DNA of 64,000 nt, from assembly GCF_039524015.1 (NCBI RefSeq), contig NZ_BAAAGF010000001.1, positions 1-64,000 on the forward strand. Direction: 5' to 3'. The notes under the pieces are model-generated. The model was not told the origin of the DNA. It was given only the letters and a program-made list of their open reading frames with translations, and searched no databases. The position numbers were made by a program, and so were the translations under genes. This stretch comes from Gaetbulibacter_B jejuensis (lineage in GTDB: Bacteria; Bacteroidota; Bacteroidia; Flavobacteriales; Flavobacteriaceae). Position 1 is the stretch's first letter. Every line of letters starts with the position of its first letter. This document shows, one piece after another, positions 16,985 through 26,300 of the stretch.

Positions 16985-17546
16985 ACAAAAACAAAAACAG
17001 CCATAGTATATCTACAAAGTGCCAAAATGTTGCAGATAGCTCTAAACCAAGCATTTTAGTTGCTGTATATTTTAGTCTTAAATGATTAAAAATTACTACC
17101 ATTATTGAGATTAAACCTGCTACAACATGCATTATATGTGCAAATGCTATAACATAAATAAAACTCATAGTAATATTACTTGTAGGTCCTGTAAAATTAT
17201 AACCTAAATCTATTATTTGTTGAAACCCTAATAATTGACTCCATATAAAAGCAACACCCAATGCAAATGTTACAAACAACCATAGTGTTGTTGCTTGCCT
17301 GTTGTTGGCTTTTAAACTTCTTTTAGCCAGATAAAATGTAATACTACTTACAATAATAATTACTGTACTTATTACAAATGCTTCAGGTAATTGAAAATCC
17401 TTTAACCAGTCTGGTCGCTTACTACTTACAACTACAGCACTTGTTAAACCTGCAAAAGACATAATTAATGAGCCAATACCAAACCATAGCATCATTTTTT
17501 TTGCACGTTCATTTTTTTCCTCTAGCGTTCCCTGTGTTAAATCCAT
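16965..17546 (-). CDS. Heme-copper oxidase subunit III (short form)
   Basis: The 193-residue protein has five membrane helices and subunit III motifs: SQLLGFQQI (about 104-112), FAHIMHVVAGL (about 134-144) and FWHFVDILWLFLFLFLYLFR at the C-terminus. It is a CyoC/CtaE-type subunit with no insertion, unlike the neighbouring 325-residue paralog. Two subunit III genes in a row are common in Bacteroidota; one may take the role of an accessory subunit. It follows ctaB with only three bases between, so it is co-transcribed with heme O synthesis. Confidence 0.9.
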   Translation of the reverse strand: MDLTQGTLEEKNERAKKMMLWFGIGSLIMSFAGLTSAVVVSSKRPDWLKDFQLPEAFVISTVIIIVSSITFYLAKRSLKANNRQATTLWLFVTFALGVAFIWSQLLGFQQIIDLGYNFTGPTSNITMSFIYVIAFAHIMHVVAGLISIMVVIFNHLRLKYTATKMLGLELSATFWHFVDILWLFLFLFLYLFR

Positions 17547-17549
17547 TTT

Positions 17550-18443
17550 TTATCTAATAAACTTATCTATAACATAAACTATTTGCAGCAACGTAATATA
17601 AGACACACTTGCCAACATTAATTGTTTAGCAGCTTTTGCTGTTCGCTCTTTAAACAATACTAATGCGTAACGCAACATCACAAGCCCTAATAAAAACACA
17701 ATTATTGCTGCAACAATAGAGAGTTTTAAGTCTCCTGTAAAACCAAATACTGGTATAATTGAAACCAATATTGTCCAAACAGTGTACATTATAATTTGCA
17801 CTGCTGTTCCTTTATCTCTTTTTCCTGTTGGAAGCATAAAAAAGCCTCCTTTTTTATAATCATCAAACAAAAACCAGCCAATAGCCCAAAAGTGAGGAAA
17901 TTGCCAAAAAAACTGTACAGCAAATAAAGTTCCTGGTTCAATACCAAAATCGTTTCGAGCTGCAACCCATCCCAACATAAATGGAATAGCTCCTGGAATG
18001 GCTCCAACAAAAACTGCTAAAGGCGTTTTGGTTTTTAATGGTGTGTAAACACTCGTGTATAAAAAAATTGAAATTGCACCATACATTGCAGTTCTTGGGT
18101 TGATAACATACAGTGTTGCTATCCCTAATAGTGTAAATGCAACTGCAATTATAAATGCTGTTCTTACCGACATTCTTCCGGCAGGAATTGGACGGTTTTT
18201 AGTACGCTCCATTAAAGCGTCTAAGTCTTTTTCAATAATTTGATTGTAGGCATTAGAAGCACCTACCATAAAATAACCTCCAAAAGCCAATAATATTAAT
18301 GTGTAAACATCTACAGTTGTAGCTCCCAACAAGTAACCAGCAATGGAAGAAAACACCACACTTACAGAAAGTCTGATTTTGGTAATTTCCTTAAAATCTG
18401 AAATTATTGATGCTGTTGAAACCGAAGACACTTTAGTACTCAA
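17550..18443 (-). CDS. ctaB: Protoheme IX farnesyltransferase (heme O synthase)
   Basis: The 297-residue UbiA-family membrane enzyme transfers farnesyl from FPP to the heme B vinyl group, giving heme O for the oxidase. The first Asp-rich motif is NAYNQIIEKDLDALMERTKNRP (residues about 64-85, shown here in part of its family form), and the second is FDDYKKGGFFMLP (about 193-205). About eight to nine membrane helices are visible. It leads the cluster ctaB-coxIII-coxIII-coxIV with a good promoter 27 bases upstream of the start. No heme A synthase gene lies nearby. Confidence 0.95.
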   Translation of the reverse strand: MSTKVSSVSTASIISDFKEITKIRLSVSVVFSSIAGYLLGATTVDVYTLILLAFGGYFMVGASNAYNQIIEKDLDALMERTKNRPIPAGRMSVRTAFIIAVAFTLLGIATLYVINPRTAMYGAISIFLYTSVYTPLKTKTPLAVFVGAIPGAIPFMLGWVAARNDFGIEPGTLFAVQFFWQFPHFWAIGWFLFDDYKKGGFFMLPTGKRDKGTAVQIIMYTVWTILVSIIPVFGFTGDLKLSIVAAIIVFLLGLVMLRYALVLFKERTAKAAKQLMLASVSYITLLQIVYVIDKFIR

Positions 18444-18476
18444 ACTCTATTGTTTTGTTGCTCGCTATTGCGACTG

Positions 18477-18507
18477 CAAAGATACTTTGAAAATTACTTA
18501 TGGGCAA
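18477..18507 (-). promoter_or_regulatory. Promoter of the ctaB cluster
   Basis: On the minus strand TTG (18505-18507) and TATCTTTG (18477-18484) are 20 bases apart, a fair match to the -33/-7 consensus. The predicted leader is about 27 bases. Confidence 0.55.
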
Positions 18508-18568
18508 CGCTTAGTGAAAGTAATTCGGTTTTTGTTGTTGAATGTATTTTAAAAGTAAAAAAGTAGTA

Positions 18569-20683
18569 CTAAAAATCGTAGTACCAATTAAACAAATCGG
18601 TTCTTACCCCTAAACTAAACCAGGTTGTATTACTTTTTACCAATGCAGCTGTGTTAGCGTTTGGGTCAAAGTTTCTAAAGCTTATATTAGTGAATAGTTT
18701 AAGATTACTTACTGGGTTTATAATATAGCCACCTTGCAATTCGGCATTAAATGTATTGGTTTTTATACCTTGTCCTACTTCTACTCCTGTATCAAAAGGT
18801 CTCTCTTCATAACTACGGTAAATATCGCCTCCATAGCTAAAGTTGTCTGTACCATCATTAATGTCAAATCCTCTGACACCAAATACAAGTTTAGCATCAG
18901 CAAACCAACGTTTGTAATTATAACGACCAATTAAAATAAGCTCACTAAAATTTGCTCCCCAAAGATGTGCCATTGACTGATTGTTATGCCCATAATTTAA
19001 AGCTACTGTATTGTGAGAATAAGTATAAGGCCTAACTCTGTTATATTCAACTTGCAGTAATAAATCATCAACCTTAAAGGCATCATAGTATTTTGCTCCT
19101 AACTGATAGCCATATTTGTTTTTCCAACTTTTTTCGCCTCCTTTAATATCGTTTAAAGAAAATTCATCTAAAATAAATTGTCCGTAAAGATTAACTTTAT
19201 TGTTCCACTTATACTTTAAAGATGCACCAACCACAGCGTTTCCAGCATCTTGTCCTGTTTCAAACTCAATAGCTCTAAAAAATATTATTGGGTTAAGGTA
19301 ATTTACATCAAACGTTCTATTATCAGTCTTTGCCCACATAACGGATTCAAACAATCCAATATTAAGTCGTTTAGACACGTTCCAACTTAAGTAATGGTTT
19401 GCCATATACTTGGTTAAAAACGCACCATCTTCGGTTACTTCGGTTCGTACGTCTTTTAACCACATCCAAGTATTGGTGTATTTTATTTTCCAGAATTTGG
19501 TGTTTAATTTTAAAAAAGGGTATGGACTAGTTACATCGCTTTGCAACAAAGACCTGTAACCATCACCTATGAAATTTTTGCCATGACCAAATTGTACATT
19601 TATAAAATTTGCTGGAGAATAGGATAAATATGCTTCAGCTACTGGATAATCGTAAGAATCGGTTTTAAACCGTTTTGCAATACCACGACCAGGGATTATC
19701 GCAGGATCTGGACCAAAGGCCTTTAAACTTTCAGAATACTCATTAAAATATTGAGCAAATCGACCTTGACTTTCATAAACTGATGCTGAGAAGTTGAATT
19801 TTTTCCCTAATCCTCCTTGAATATAAAATCCTCTCGTATTATTATATGTTGTGCTAAAATCGGCATCAGTATCTTTACCTACCTGAAGGTCAAAAACCGG
19901 ATCAATAGTAAACCAATAATCTTCTCCTTGAACCTGTACTAAGTGCTCATTCCACAGTTTTCTTGCCCACCAACTTTCAGAGTCTTTTACTAAAGCTTCT
20001 TTTTCAGCTTCAAAATCATAATACTTTGAAACCTCATCAAACATAAACGGTTTTGCTGCAGTATGACTATTGGTACCAAGCTCATTCATTTCTCTGTCAA
20101 ACCTTGCATAATAGGTATGTGTAAATGGAATGTTAAGCTGACTCTTATACTCTAACTTTTGGTACTTTACAATGTTATCATTAATGCTATCGTACTCATT
20201 AGATACAACCTCATTTAAATCGACCGTTTTTTTAACATCAACTATAGTTTCTTTAGCTGTTTGCGGAGTAACCTCTTGAGGATTTACCAAAGGTATTTTT
20301 ATAGCCAAAGAATATTGATAATAGGTTGGATTGCCATTGTAAGTCCCAGGAATTGTCTTTGGTAGTTCATTAAAAACACGCTTTACCTCATCCTTTAATT
20401 CATCATAAACCGCATCTACATAAAGCACATGTATTGTTCCTTCTTTATCTACTTCAAACAACACTTTTACATCTCCTTTGTACTCATCATCAATAGCTAC
20501 TTGTGGTACTTTTAGAGTATTAAAAATATGGGTGTTTATTTTATTATTAAAACAAGATTTTAAATTCTCTATTGGTTGAGATTCGCAACCTGGAAAAACA
20601 GGTAATTTTTCGTAAGTATCGCTAGTTTGAGAAAATACTATGGATTGTGTTAAAACGAAAATAAACAAGAAGAGTTGTTTCAT
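18569..20683 (-). CDS. remB: Gliding motility protein RemB-like outer membrane protein
   Basis: The 704-residue protein has a signal peptide (1-19), a TonB C-terminal-like periplasmic domain (about 25-130) that starts LPVFPGCES with C33 and C44, a linker, and a long beta-strand-rich region (about 170-704) ending in NWYYDF, as expected for an outer-membrane barrel. The order remB, tonB, VanZ-like, gcvH, sprA is what I recall for Flavobacterium johnsoniae, where RemB is linked to gliding. The name therefore rests on family recall plus neighbourhood. A near-consensus box TATCTTTC lies upstream at about 20709-20716 on the minus strand. Confidence 0.8.
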   Translation of the reverse strand: MKQLFLFIFVLTQSIVFSQTSDTYEKLPVFPGCESQPIENLKSCFNNKINTHIFNTLKVPQVAIDDEYKGDVKVLFEVDKEGTIHVLYVDAVYDELKDEVKRVFNELPKTIPGTYNGNPTYYQYSLAIKIPLVNPQEVTPQTAKETIVDVKKTVDLNEVVSNEYDSINDNIVKYQKLEYKSQLNIPFTHTYYARFDREMNELGTNSHTAAKPFMFDEVSKYYDFEAEKEALVKDSESWWARKLWNEHLVQVQGEDYWFTIDPVFDLQVGKDTDADFSTTYNNTRGFYIQGGLGKKFNFSASVYESQGRFAQYFNEYSESLKAFGPDPAIIPGRGIAKRFKTDSYDYPVAEAYLSYSPANFINVQFGHGKNFIGDGYRSLLQSDVTSPYPFLKLNTKFWKIKYTNTWMWLKDVRTEVTEDGAFLTKYMANHYLSWNVSKRLNIGLFESVMWAKTDNRTFDVNYLNPIIFFRAIEFETGQDAGNAVVGASLKYKWNNKVNLYGQFILDEFSLNDIKGGEKSWKNKYGYQLGAKYYDAFKVDDLLLQVEYNRVRPYTYSHNTVALNYGHNNQSMAHLWGANFSELILIGRYNYKRWFADAKLVFGVRGFDINDGTDNFSYGGDIYRSYEERPFDTGVEVGQGIKTNTFNAELQGGYIINPVSNLKLFTNISFRNFDPNANTAALVKSNTTWFSLGVRTDLFNWYYDF

Positions 20684-20790
20684 AAGATGGTAACTACCTT
20701 TTTATTAGGCGAAAGATACTATTTTTTTCAAAATGCGGACAATAAAAGAATTTCTTGATAAAGGTATAAAACTGAAATTCATTTATAATT

Positions 20791-20822
20791 AAAAAACCGC
20801 TATCAGTAAATGATAACGGTTT
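20791..20822 (-). terminator. Terminator after the second tonB gene
   Basis: AAACCGCTATCA and TGATAACGGTTT pair with a single C-A mismatch around a short loop, and the minus strand then runs into six T residues. It is 26 bases after the stop at 20848. Confidence 0.8.
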
Positions 20823-20847
20823 ATACATTAATAAATTTTAAGGTTTA

Positions 20848-21642
20848 CTAATCCATCACTTGAAAAATGATTGGGAAAGTATAGATTACCTCAACAGGAT
20901 TTTCTCTTTGCATACCTGGAGTCATTTCTGGGATTTTTTTCACCACACGCTCAGCTTCTTTTTCAAGTCCTTTGTGTGGTGCTCTAGTTTTAATATCTGA
21001 AACCTTACCAGATTTATCCACCTTAAATTCAACATAAATTTTTTGAACACCACTCAGCCCTAATTCTGAAGCTATGCTTGTAGAGAATTTTTTATTTACC
21101 AATCTGGTAATTTTCTCTGACATACATCTTTTACGTGCTTCATTGGTTGTTTCATTTTCACAACCAGGATAAATTGGTGCTTTTTCTATTCTAAAAAAAG
21201 GCACAGGAATATCTTCAACAACCTTATCAATTACTATATCTCCAGGATCAACAGGAGTTGATGTTGCTACAGGTTCAGTAATTATAGTTTCGGTCACCTG
21301 TTTTTCGTTGAAGTCGTCTTCAACGATTGTAGGTTCTTTATCTACAATCCTTCTCTGTTTTTGTTTGACCTCTTCTTTTGGCGCTTGTTCTTCATAGATT
21401 TTGAACTCAGGAACAATAATTTCGGTTTCATCATCAATTGCCACTAAAGCTTGGTCAATTTTTGGAACATGTGTTGCAAAGTTCATTTCAAAAAGCAGGT
21501 AAGTTCCTAGCAAACAAAGAATGAGTCCAACCTGAAAATACAAGGCTGAATTTTTTTGTAAATTTGCATCATGCTTTTGTGGTTTTTTCACATCGGTAGT
21601 GCTCTGACCAGCATTACTGTGTGTTTCGTTAAAATTTTTCAT
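20848..21642 (-). CDS. TonB-family energy transducer (264 residues)
   Basis: One membrane helix (about 34-52) anchors the protein. A Lys/Glu/Pro-containing spacer (about 80-150) crosses the periplasm, and a TonB C-terminal domain (about 155-264) follows. That domain opens with APIYPGCENE and holds C161 and C173 (CX11C), then SGVQKIYVEFKVDKSGKV. TonB passes proton-motive energy from ExbB/ExbD to outer-membrane receptors; no exbBD lies here. The neighbouring TonB gene and RemB share the Cys-pair motif. It has its own terminators before and after, so it is probably a single-gene unit. Confidence 0.92.
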   Translation of the reverse strand: MKNFNETHSNAGQSTTDVKKPQKHDANLQKNSALYFQVGLILCLLGTYLLFEMNFATHVPKIDQALVAIDDETEIIVPEFKIYEEQAPKEEVKQKQRRIVDKEPTIVEDDFNEKQVTETIITEPVATSTPVDPGDIVIDKVVEDIPVPFFRIEKAPIYPGCENETTNEARKRCMSEKITRLVNKKFSTSIASELGLSGVQKIYVEFKVDKSGKVSDIKTRAPHKGLEKEAERVVKKIPEMTPGMQRENPVEVIYTFPIIFQVMD

Positions 21643-21701
21643 AATACTTTAAATTTAAAATGTTAATATTATGATAAAAACACAATAAGCATACCAAAAA
21701 C

Positions 21702-21735
21702 AAAAATCCCGCTCATTAATTTGAACGGGATTTTT
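21702..21735 (-). terminator. Terminator after the first tonB gene
   Basis: AAAAATCCCG (21702-21711) pairs with CGGGATTTTT (21726-21735) and inner CTCA/TGAA bases partly extend it. The minus strand continues with T-rich sequence. It is 22 bases after the stop at 21758. Confidence 0.85.
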
Positions 21736-21757
21736 AAATCTATATTAAAACTGTTTT

Positions 21758-22480
21758 TTAGTCTTGTACTTGGAATAAGATTGGTAACGAATATGGAACT
21801 GTTACTGCTTTTCCTCTTTGCTTACCTGGTTTCATTTTAGGAAGCAATCCAATTACACGCTTAGCTTCTTTTTCCAATCCTGGATGTGGAGCTCTAGCCA
21901 TAATGTTAGTAATGTTTCCACTTTTATCAATCTTGAAAATTACGTTAATACGTTGTCTTCCTGATAAACCTAATTCTCCAGCTAAGTCAGTGTTGAATTT
22001 CTTGTTTACAAACTTGCTGATTTTTTCAGACATACATTGCTTTTTAGCATTGTTTCCACTTTCGTTTTCACAACCTGGGAAAACTGGTACGTTTTCAATT
22101 ACAGCAAACGGAACCTCGATGTCTTCTTCTACTTCTTCAACCTCTACTTCTTCTACTTCAACGATTTCTTCTTCTTGATCGGTTTCAGTAGATTCAATTA
22201 CAGTTTCCTCAACTTCTTCTTCATCTTCTACAATCTCAATCTCTTCAGGAGCTGCAGGTGGTGGAGGTGGAGGTGGAGGGGTTTGTATTTGTTCAGTAAT
22301 TGGAATTTCTTCTTCTAATTCTTCATCTAAGTTTAATTGACCTATATCAATATCAGACTTATCATATGTTTTATAGTTAATTGCCACATTAGCAAACAAT
22401 AACATTAAAGCAAGACCTACAGCGAAATAGATTGAACTATTTCTACTTACATCTGCTTTAGTACTCTTTTTAGGTTCCAT
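21758..22480 (-). CDS. TonB-family energy transducer (240 residues)
   Basis: The protein has an N-terminal membrane helix (about 17-35), a proline run of eight residues (about 68-75), a very acidic Glu/Val repeat (about 80-122), and a TonB C-terminal domain (about 125-240). The domain starts VPVFPGCENE with C137 and C149 (CX11C) and contains GRQRINVIFKIDKSGNI. The acidic spacer is unusual, since classical TonB has Lys-Pro and Glu-Pro repeats. It is a paralog of the downstream tonB gene, with which it shares MSEKI and VNKKF motifs. Confidence 0.93.
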   Translation of the reverse strand: MEPKKSTKADVSRNSSIYFAVGLALMLLFANVAINYKTYDKSDIDIGQLNLDEELEEEIPITEQIQTPPPPPPPPAAPEEIEIVEDEEEVEETVIESTETDQEEEIVEVEEVEVEEVEEDIEVPFAVIENVPVFPGCENESGNNAKKQCMSEKISKFVNKKFNTDLAGELGLSGRQRINVIFKIDKSGNITNIMARAPHPGLEKEAKRVIGLLPKMKPGKQRGKAVTVPYSLPILFQVQD

Positions 22481-22545
22481 ATCTTAAAAGGTTTAAAAGG
22501 ATTGCTAAAATAACCAATTAATTGTTAAAAAAGCAAGTGATTTTT

Positions 22546-22908
22546 TTATTTTAACTTTAAGCTTTTACTAGACTTTATAATGACTACTCCTATTAGGATA
22601 CCAATTGTATTGGCTGCTACATCATAAAAATCTAATGTTCTTAAAGTTGTAATTGTATTTTGTAATACCTCAATTATAATGCCATAAATTACTCCCACAG
22701 CAATTGTTACACCTATTTTATAGTTAAGGCTTAATGTGCGTAGGTAATTAAAACAAAGTAAGGTAAACACAACATAGGCTGCGATGTGATAAAACTTATC
22801 ATCCATTGATGAGCCTAAGCTTGGTAATCCATTAACATTTATAAGGCTAAGTATTGTTAAAGCTATAACGTAACCGCCAAATAAAATTAATGCGAATTTT
22901 TTAAGCAC
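22546..22908 (-). CDS. VanZ-like membrane protein
   Basis: The 120-residue protein has four membrane helices (about 5-22, 36-55, 65-85 and 93-113) and the VanZ-like core DKFYHIAAYVVFTLL (about 37-51) with EVLQNTITTLRTLDFYDVAANTIG near the end. VanZ-like proteins are widespread and mostly of unknown function; a role in glycopeptide resistance is not implied. The gene overlaps gcvH by eight bases and so is probably co-translated with it. Confidence 0.88.
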   Translation of the reverse strand: MLKKFALILFGGYVIALTILSLINVNGLPSLGSSMDDKFYHIAAYVVFTLLCFNYLRTLSLNYKIGVTIAVGVIYGIIIEVLQNTITTLRTLDFYDVAANTIGILIGVVIIKSSKSLKLK

Positions 22909-23281
22909 CTATTAATGCTTTATAATCTTCGGCAGACATTAAATTATCGAATTGAGAAACGTCTGAACACTTTACTTTTATCATCCAACCGTCTCCATAA
23001 GGATCCGTATTTACTGTTTCTGGTTGGTCTTCTAAAGCTTCATTAAATTCAATGATTTCTCCTGATACAGGTAAGAACAAATCAGAAACTGTTTTTACAG
23101 CTTCAACTGTCCCAAAAATTTCTTCGGCTTCTAGAGTTTCGTCTAAAGTTTCAACTTCAACATAAACAATATCTCCTAATTCGCCTTGAGCAAAGTCTGT
23201 AATTCCTACAGTTACTACATCGCCTTCAATTTTAACCCACTCGTGGTCTTTAGTGTACTTTAAATCTGATGGTATATTCAT
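22901..23281 (-). CDS. gcvH: Glycine cleavage system H protein
   Basis: The 126-residue protein has the H-protein fold signatures YTKDHEWVKIEGDVVTVGIT at the N-terminus and IFGTVEAVKTVSDLFLPVSG (about 55-74), where K63 is the expected lipoylation site. It carries the aminomethyl group between the P and T proteins in glycine breakdown. gcvP and gcvT are not in this window. A -7 box reading TACATTTG (minus strand, 23306-23313) lies 25 bases upstream, so it is probably transcribed apart from sprA. Confidence 0.97.
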   Translation of the reverse strand: MNIPSDLKYTKDHEWVKIEGDVVTVGITDFAQGELGDIVYVEVETLDETLEAEEIFGTVEAVKTVSDLFLPVSGEIIEFNEALEDQPETVNTDPYGDGWMIKVKCSDVSQFDNLMSAEDYKALIGA

Positions 23282-23305
23282 CTTGTATAAAAATATTAAT
23301 TACAG

Positions 23306-23313
23306 CAAATGTA
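23306..23313 (-). promoter_or_regulatory. -7 promoter box of gcvH-vanZ
   Basis: TACATTTG on the minus strand matches TAnnTTTG exactly; the predicted leader is about 18 bases. No clear -33 box is seen. Confidence 0.5.
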
Positions 23314-23374
23314 ATTTTTTAAATAAAGAATTTCAGGTGTTTTCTCTTATTTTTTATTAACAGCCATTATATGT

Positions 23375-26300
23375 CTAGTTACCAAAATTATACCTTAGAG
23401 TAATACCAGATCGTATTGTGGTTTGTGGAAATGCTGTAGAAATAGCATATTCAGAAAACGTATAATCAAAATAGAATATACCTGTTAGGTTTTTACTAAA
23501 CGCATAATCGGCATTATACTTAAACCCTAATATGGTTTGACCTGAAGTTATTTGATTATTATCTAAGTCTAAATATCTAATTATGGTTTTATTATCTCTT
23601 ATTGAGATATCTGCCGACATATTTAAATCACTTTTAATAATTTGTTTTGGTCCTGCAAGTTTAGAGCGTATTCTAACATCTTTTATTCTATACCCTAAAC
23701 CTATAATGTATTCTTTACCTTGAATTTCAGTAAGTAGATTGTTATCAAAGCTTAATGACAGTACTCTGTCTTTTTTAATTTCGGCTAGAATTTTTATTGA
23801 GTTTTTCATTTCAAAATCCACTCTTACTAATGGACTGAATTGCTCTTCTAGGTTTATATTACTAAATACTGTTCTATTCTTGAAGTTTCCTGATTGGTCT
23901 AACACATTTGGATCTTGGTTAGCATAATCCATAGTTGGGTCAGCAGCTTGATAATCTAGGTTAGTTCTAAACTGATTGATTGTATAACTAGACCTATAAC
24001 CATGCGTTACAGAAAAACGTTTAAAGCGCTTTTTAAACCAGTTAAACTTCATGAAACCTGTATACTTTAACTGCCAGTTTGGAATTGGAACATCTCTAAA
24101 CGCTCCTAATTTAACATTATCAGGATTAGTACCTTGATATGCCGATAAGAATGCAGGTAATAATACAGCTTGACTATTTTTACCAAATCCTAATGGATAA
24201 CCTTCATCATCTACATCATAAGTTGAGTTACCATAAAAGTTTCTCGCTAATCTATTAGCTATTACAAGTCTGTTTTCTCTAAAATTATCAAAAGCTTCTG
24301 ATTGATTTTCGTCACTCTTACTAAATGCTGTTTTAATTAATGCTGTAGAAATATTAAAGTTACCATATGAATTTTGAATTAATGAATTATAGTCTAACTC
24401 TCCATCATTATCTAAATCTTCAACTCTAAAATTCTCAGTCATACTTTCAGAGTAAGTTCTGCTTCCAGTAAAGTCAATTTTTAAATCATTAATAGGCTCC
24501 ATATTGGCTGCTAAATCCAATATTTTATTGGTAGTAGCCATATATTGTTGGTTAAACTCAGGGAATACAGTTAACCATCCATTTCTTGCAACTACATCTC
24601 TAATGTCTCTTTGACTACCAAAGGTATATCCAAACGTAGGCTTAAGTGTTCCTACAAATCCTGGTGTTCTTAAATAACCAGGTAAGAATGTTCCGTTATT
24701 TTCAGTATAATTAATTTGAATACGTTTTATACTTGTTAAAAGGTCTATTCCTGCATTAAGTATTTTGGTTCCTGCTCCTGTTTTAGAAGTAGAACTATTA
24801 TTTTTTTGATTTTGGGCTGGTTTACCATCTTTCCCTATTGCTGCAGGTGTCGCTCTAGTTCTTGCTCTTGTACGAGTTGGTTTTTTAACCAAACCTACAT
24901 ATCTATATAAATTCTCCATATTTAATGTAGAATTTATAGAATGAGTATTTGCATTTTGTACTGAGTTCCCTAAATTATAGGTTCTAGTTACATCGTTATC
25001 ATCAGTATACTCAAAATCGGTATTAAGATCAGAACCTTTTTGCCACTGGAAATTTGCTGTATAAGAATACGTTGCCTTTAAGAAACTAAATGTTGGTATT
25101 TTATACAATGGAATGTCATAGTTAATCTGTAAATCCTGTGCTTGAATATTTGGATCTCCAAGATCAAAGAAACCATCCCAAACATCTAGAGTTGGGTCTT
25201 GACTTCCGTTAATTTGGTCATCAATAAAATAGTTTCTTACAATGTTTTTGTTAGCTGCACTAAAGTTTAAATTTAAGCCATTAGTGATATTATAGTTAAT
25301 AGCATATTGGAAGTTGAACGTGTAATTTCTTCTAAATAACTCTTCAATTCCTATGTTATCTCCTCCCAATTCAACATCTCTAAACTTTTGCTTGTTAAAT
25401 TGTCTAATGATATCAGTATTAACAGAGAATGTTGTTGGTAACACATTAAAATTGAAATCCTTAAGTATCTTCCAGTATTTCCCTCTAAATAATGAATCGT
25501 TCTTTTTAAAAGGTTCAATAGGTTTTGGTGTAAAACTGTAGTTGTAGTTAACACCTGCTCTAATGTTTTGGTCTAAAGATCTTTCAATTTCAAAATCTCT
25601 ATGCTCAACTTTGTTGTATGAATAGTTGAACGTTAAATTTTCAACATCATAAAAATGTGGTTTAGCTTCAGCGGAACGTTGCTTTTTAACACCAATAAAG
25701 TTAATACTCTTACGCTTAGTGTAATTTTCTGATTGTACTCTAATTTGCTCACGCTCTTCTTCAGTTTCTGCAGCATCTATTCTTGACTCTAGTGTAAGGT
25801 CGTTATAATACTGGTCGTATTTTGGTGTAATAAGCTCTTCACTCTGAGCATAATTAAATGGTATTTGAATTCCCCATTTTTTAGGTAATAATTGACCAAG
25901 CTGAACATTGGTAACTACATCATACTGTTGCACATCTTCTCTACTACGCTCATTAGGACGTTGCTCAACCGAACCAAATCCTGAAGTACTCTGTCTTCCT
26001 GTTGCACTAATGTTTGCAAAATCTGCAAAATTGGTATCAACACTAGCAATAGCTGCCCAACCACCTTCGTTTTCTAAATCAGATAAACGCAATTCATTTA
26101 CCCAAACCTCTCCACAAACATCTTCGTTAGGATTGATGTTTTTAACACCAACCATCAACACTCTAATGTCACCAAAGTTAGGATTACCTTTAATTGCCAC
26201 ACGCTGTTGACCTAAAGTATGTGGTGAAAATTCAGTAACAGGATCTGCACTTAACTCTCCATTTATAACATCGTAGAATGTAGGGTCAAGGTTACTTAAT

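Noticed and set aside
22546..22908. Glycopeptide resistance by VanZ
   Set aside because: The family name is broad; no vanHAX genes are present, and the neighbours are gcvH and tonB.
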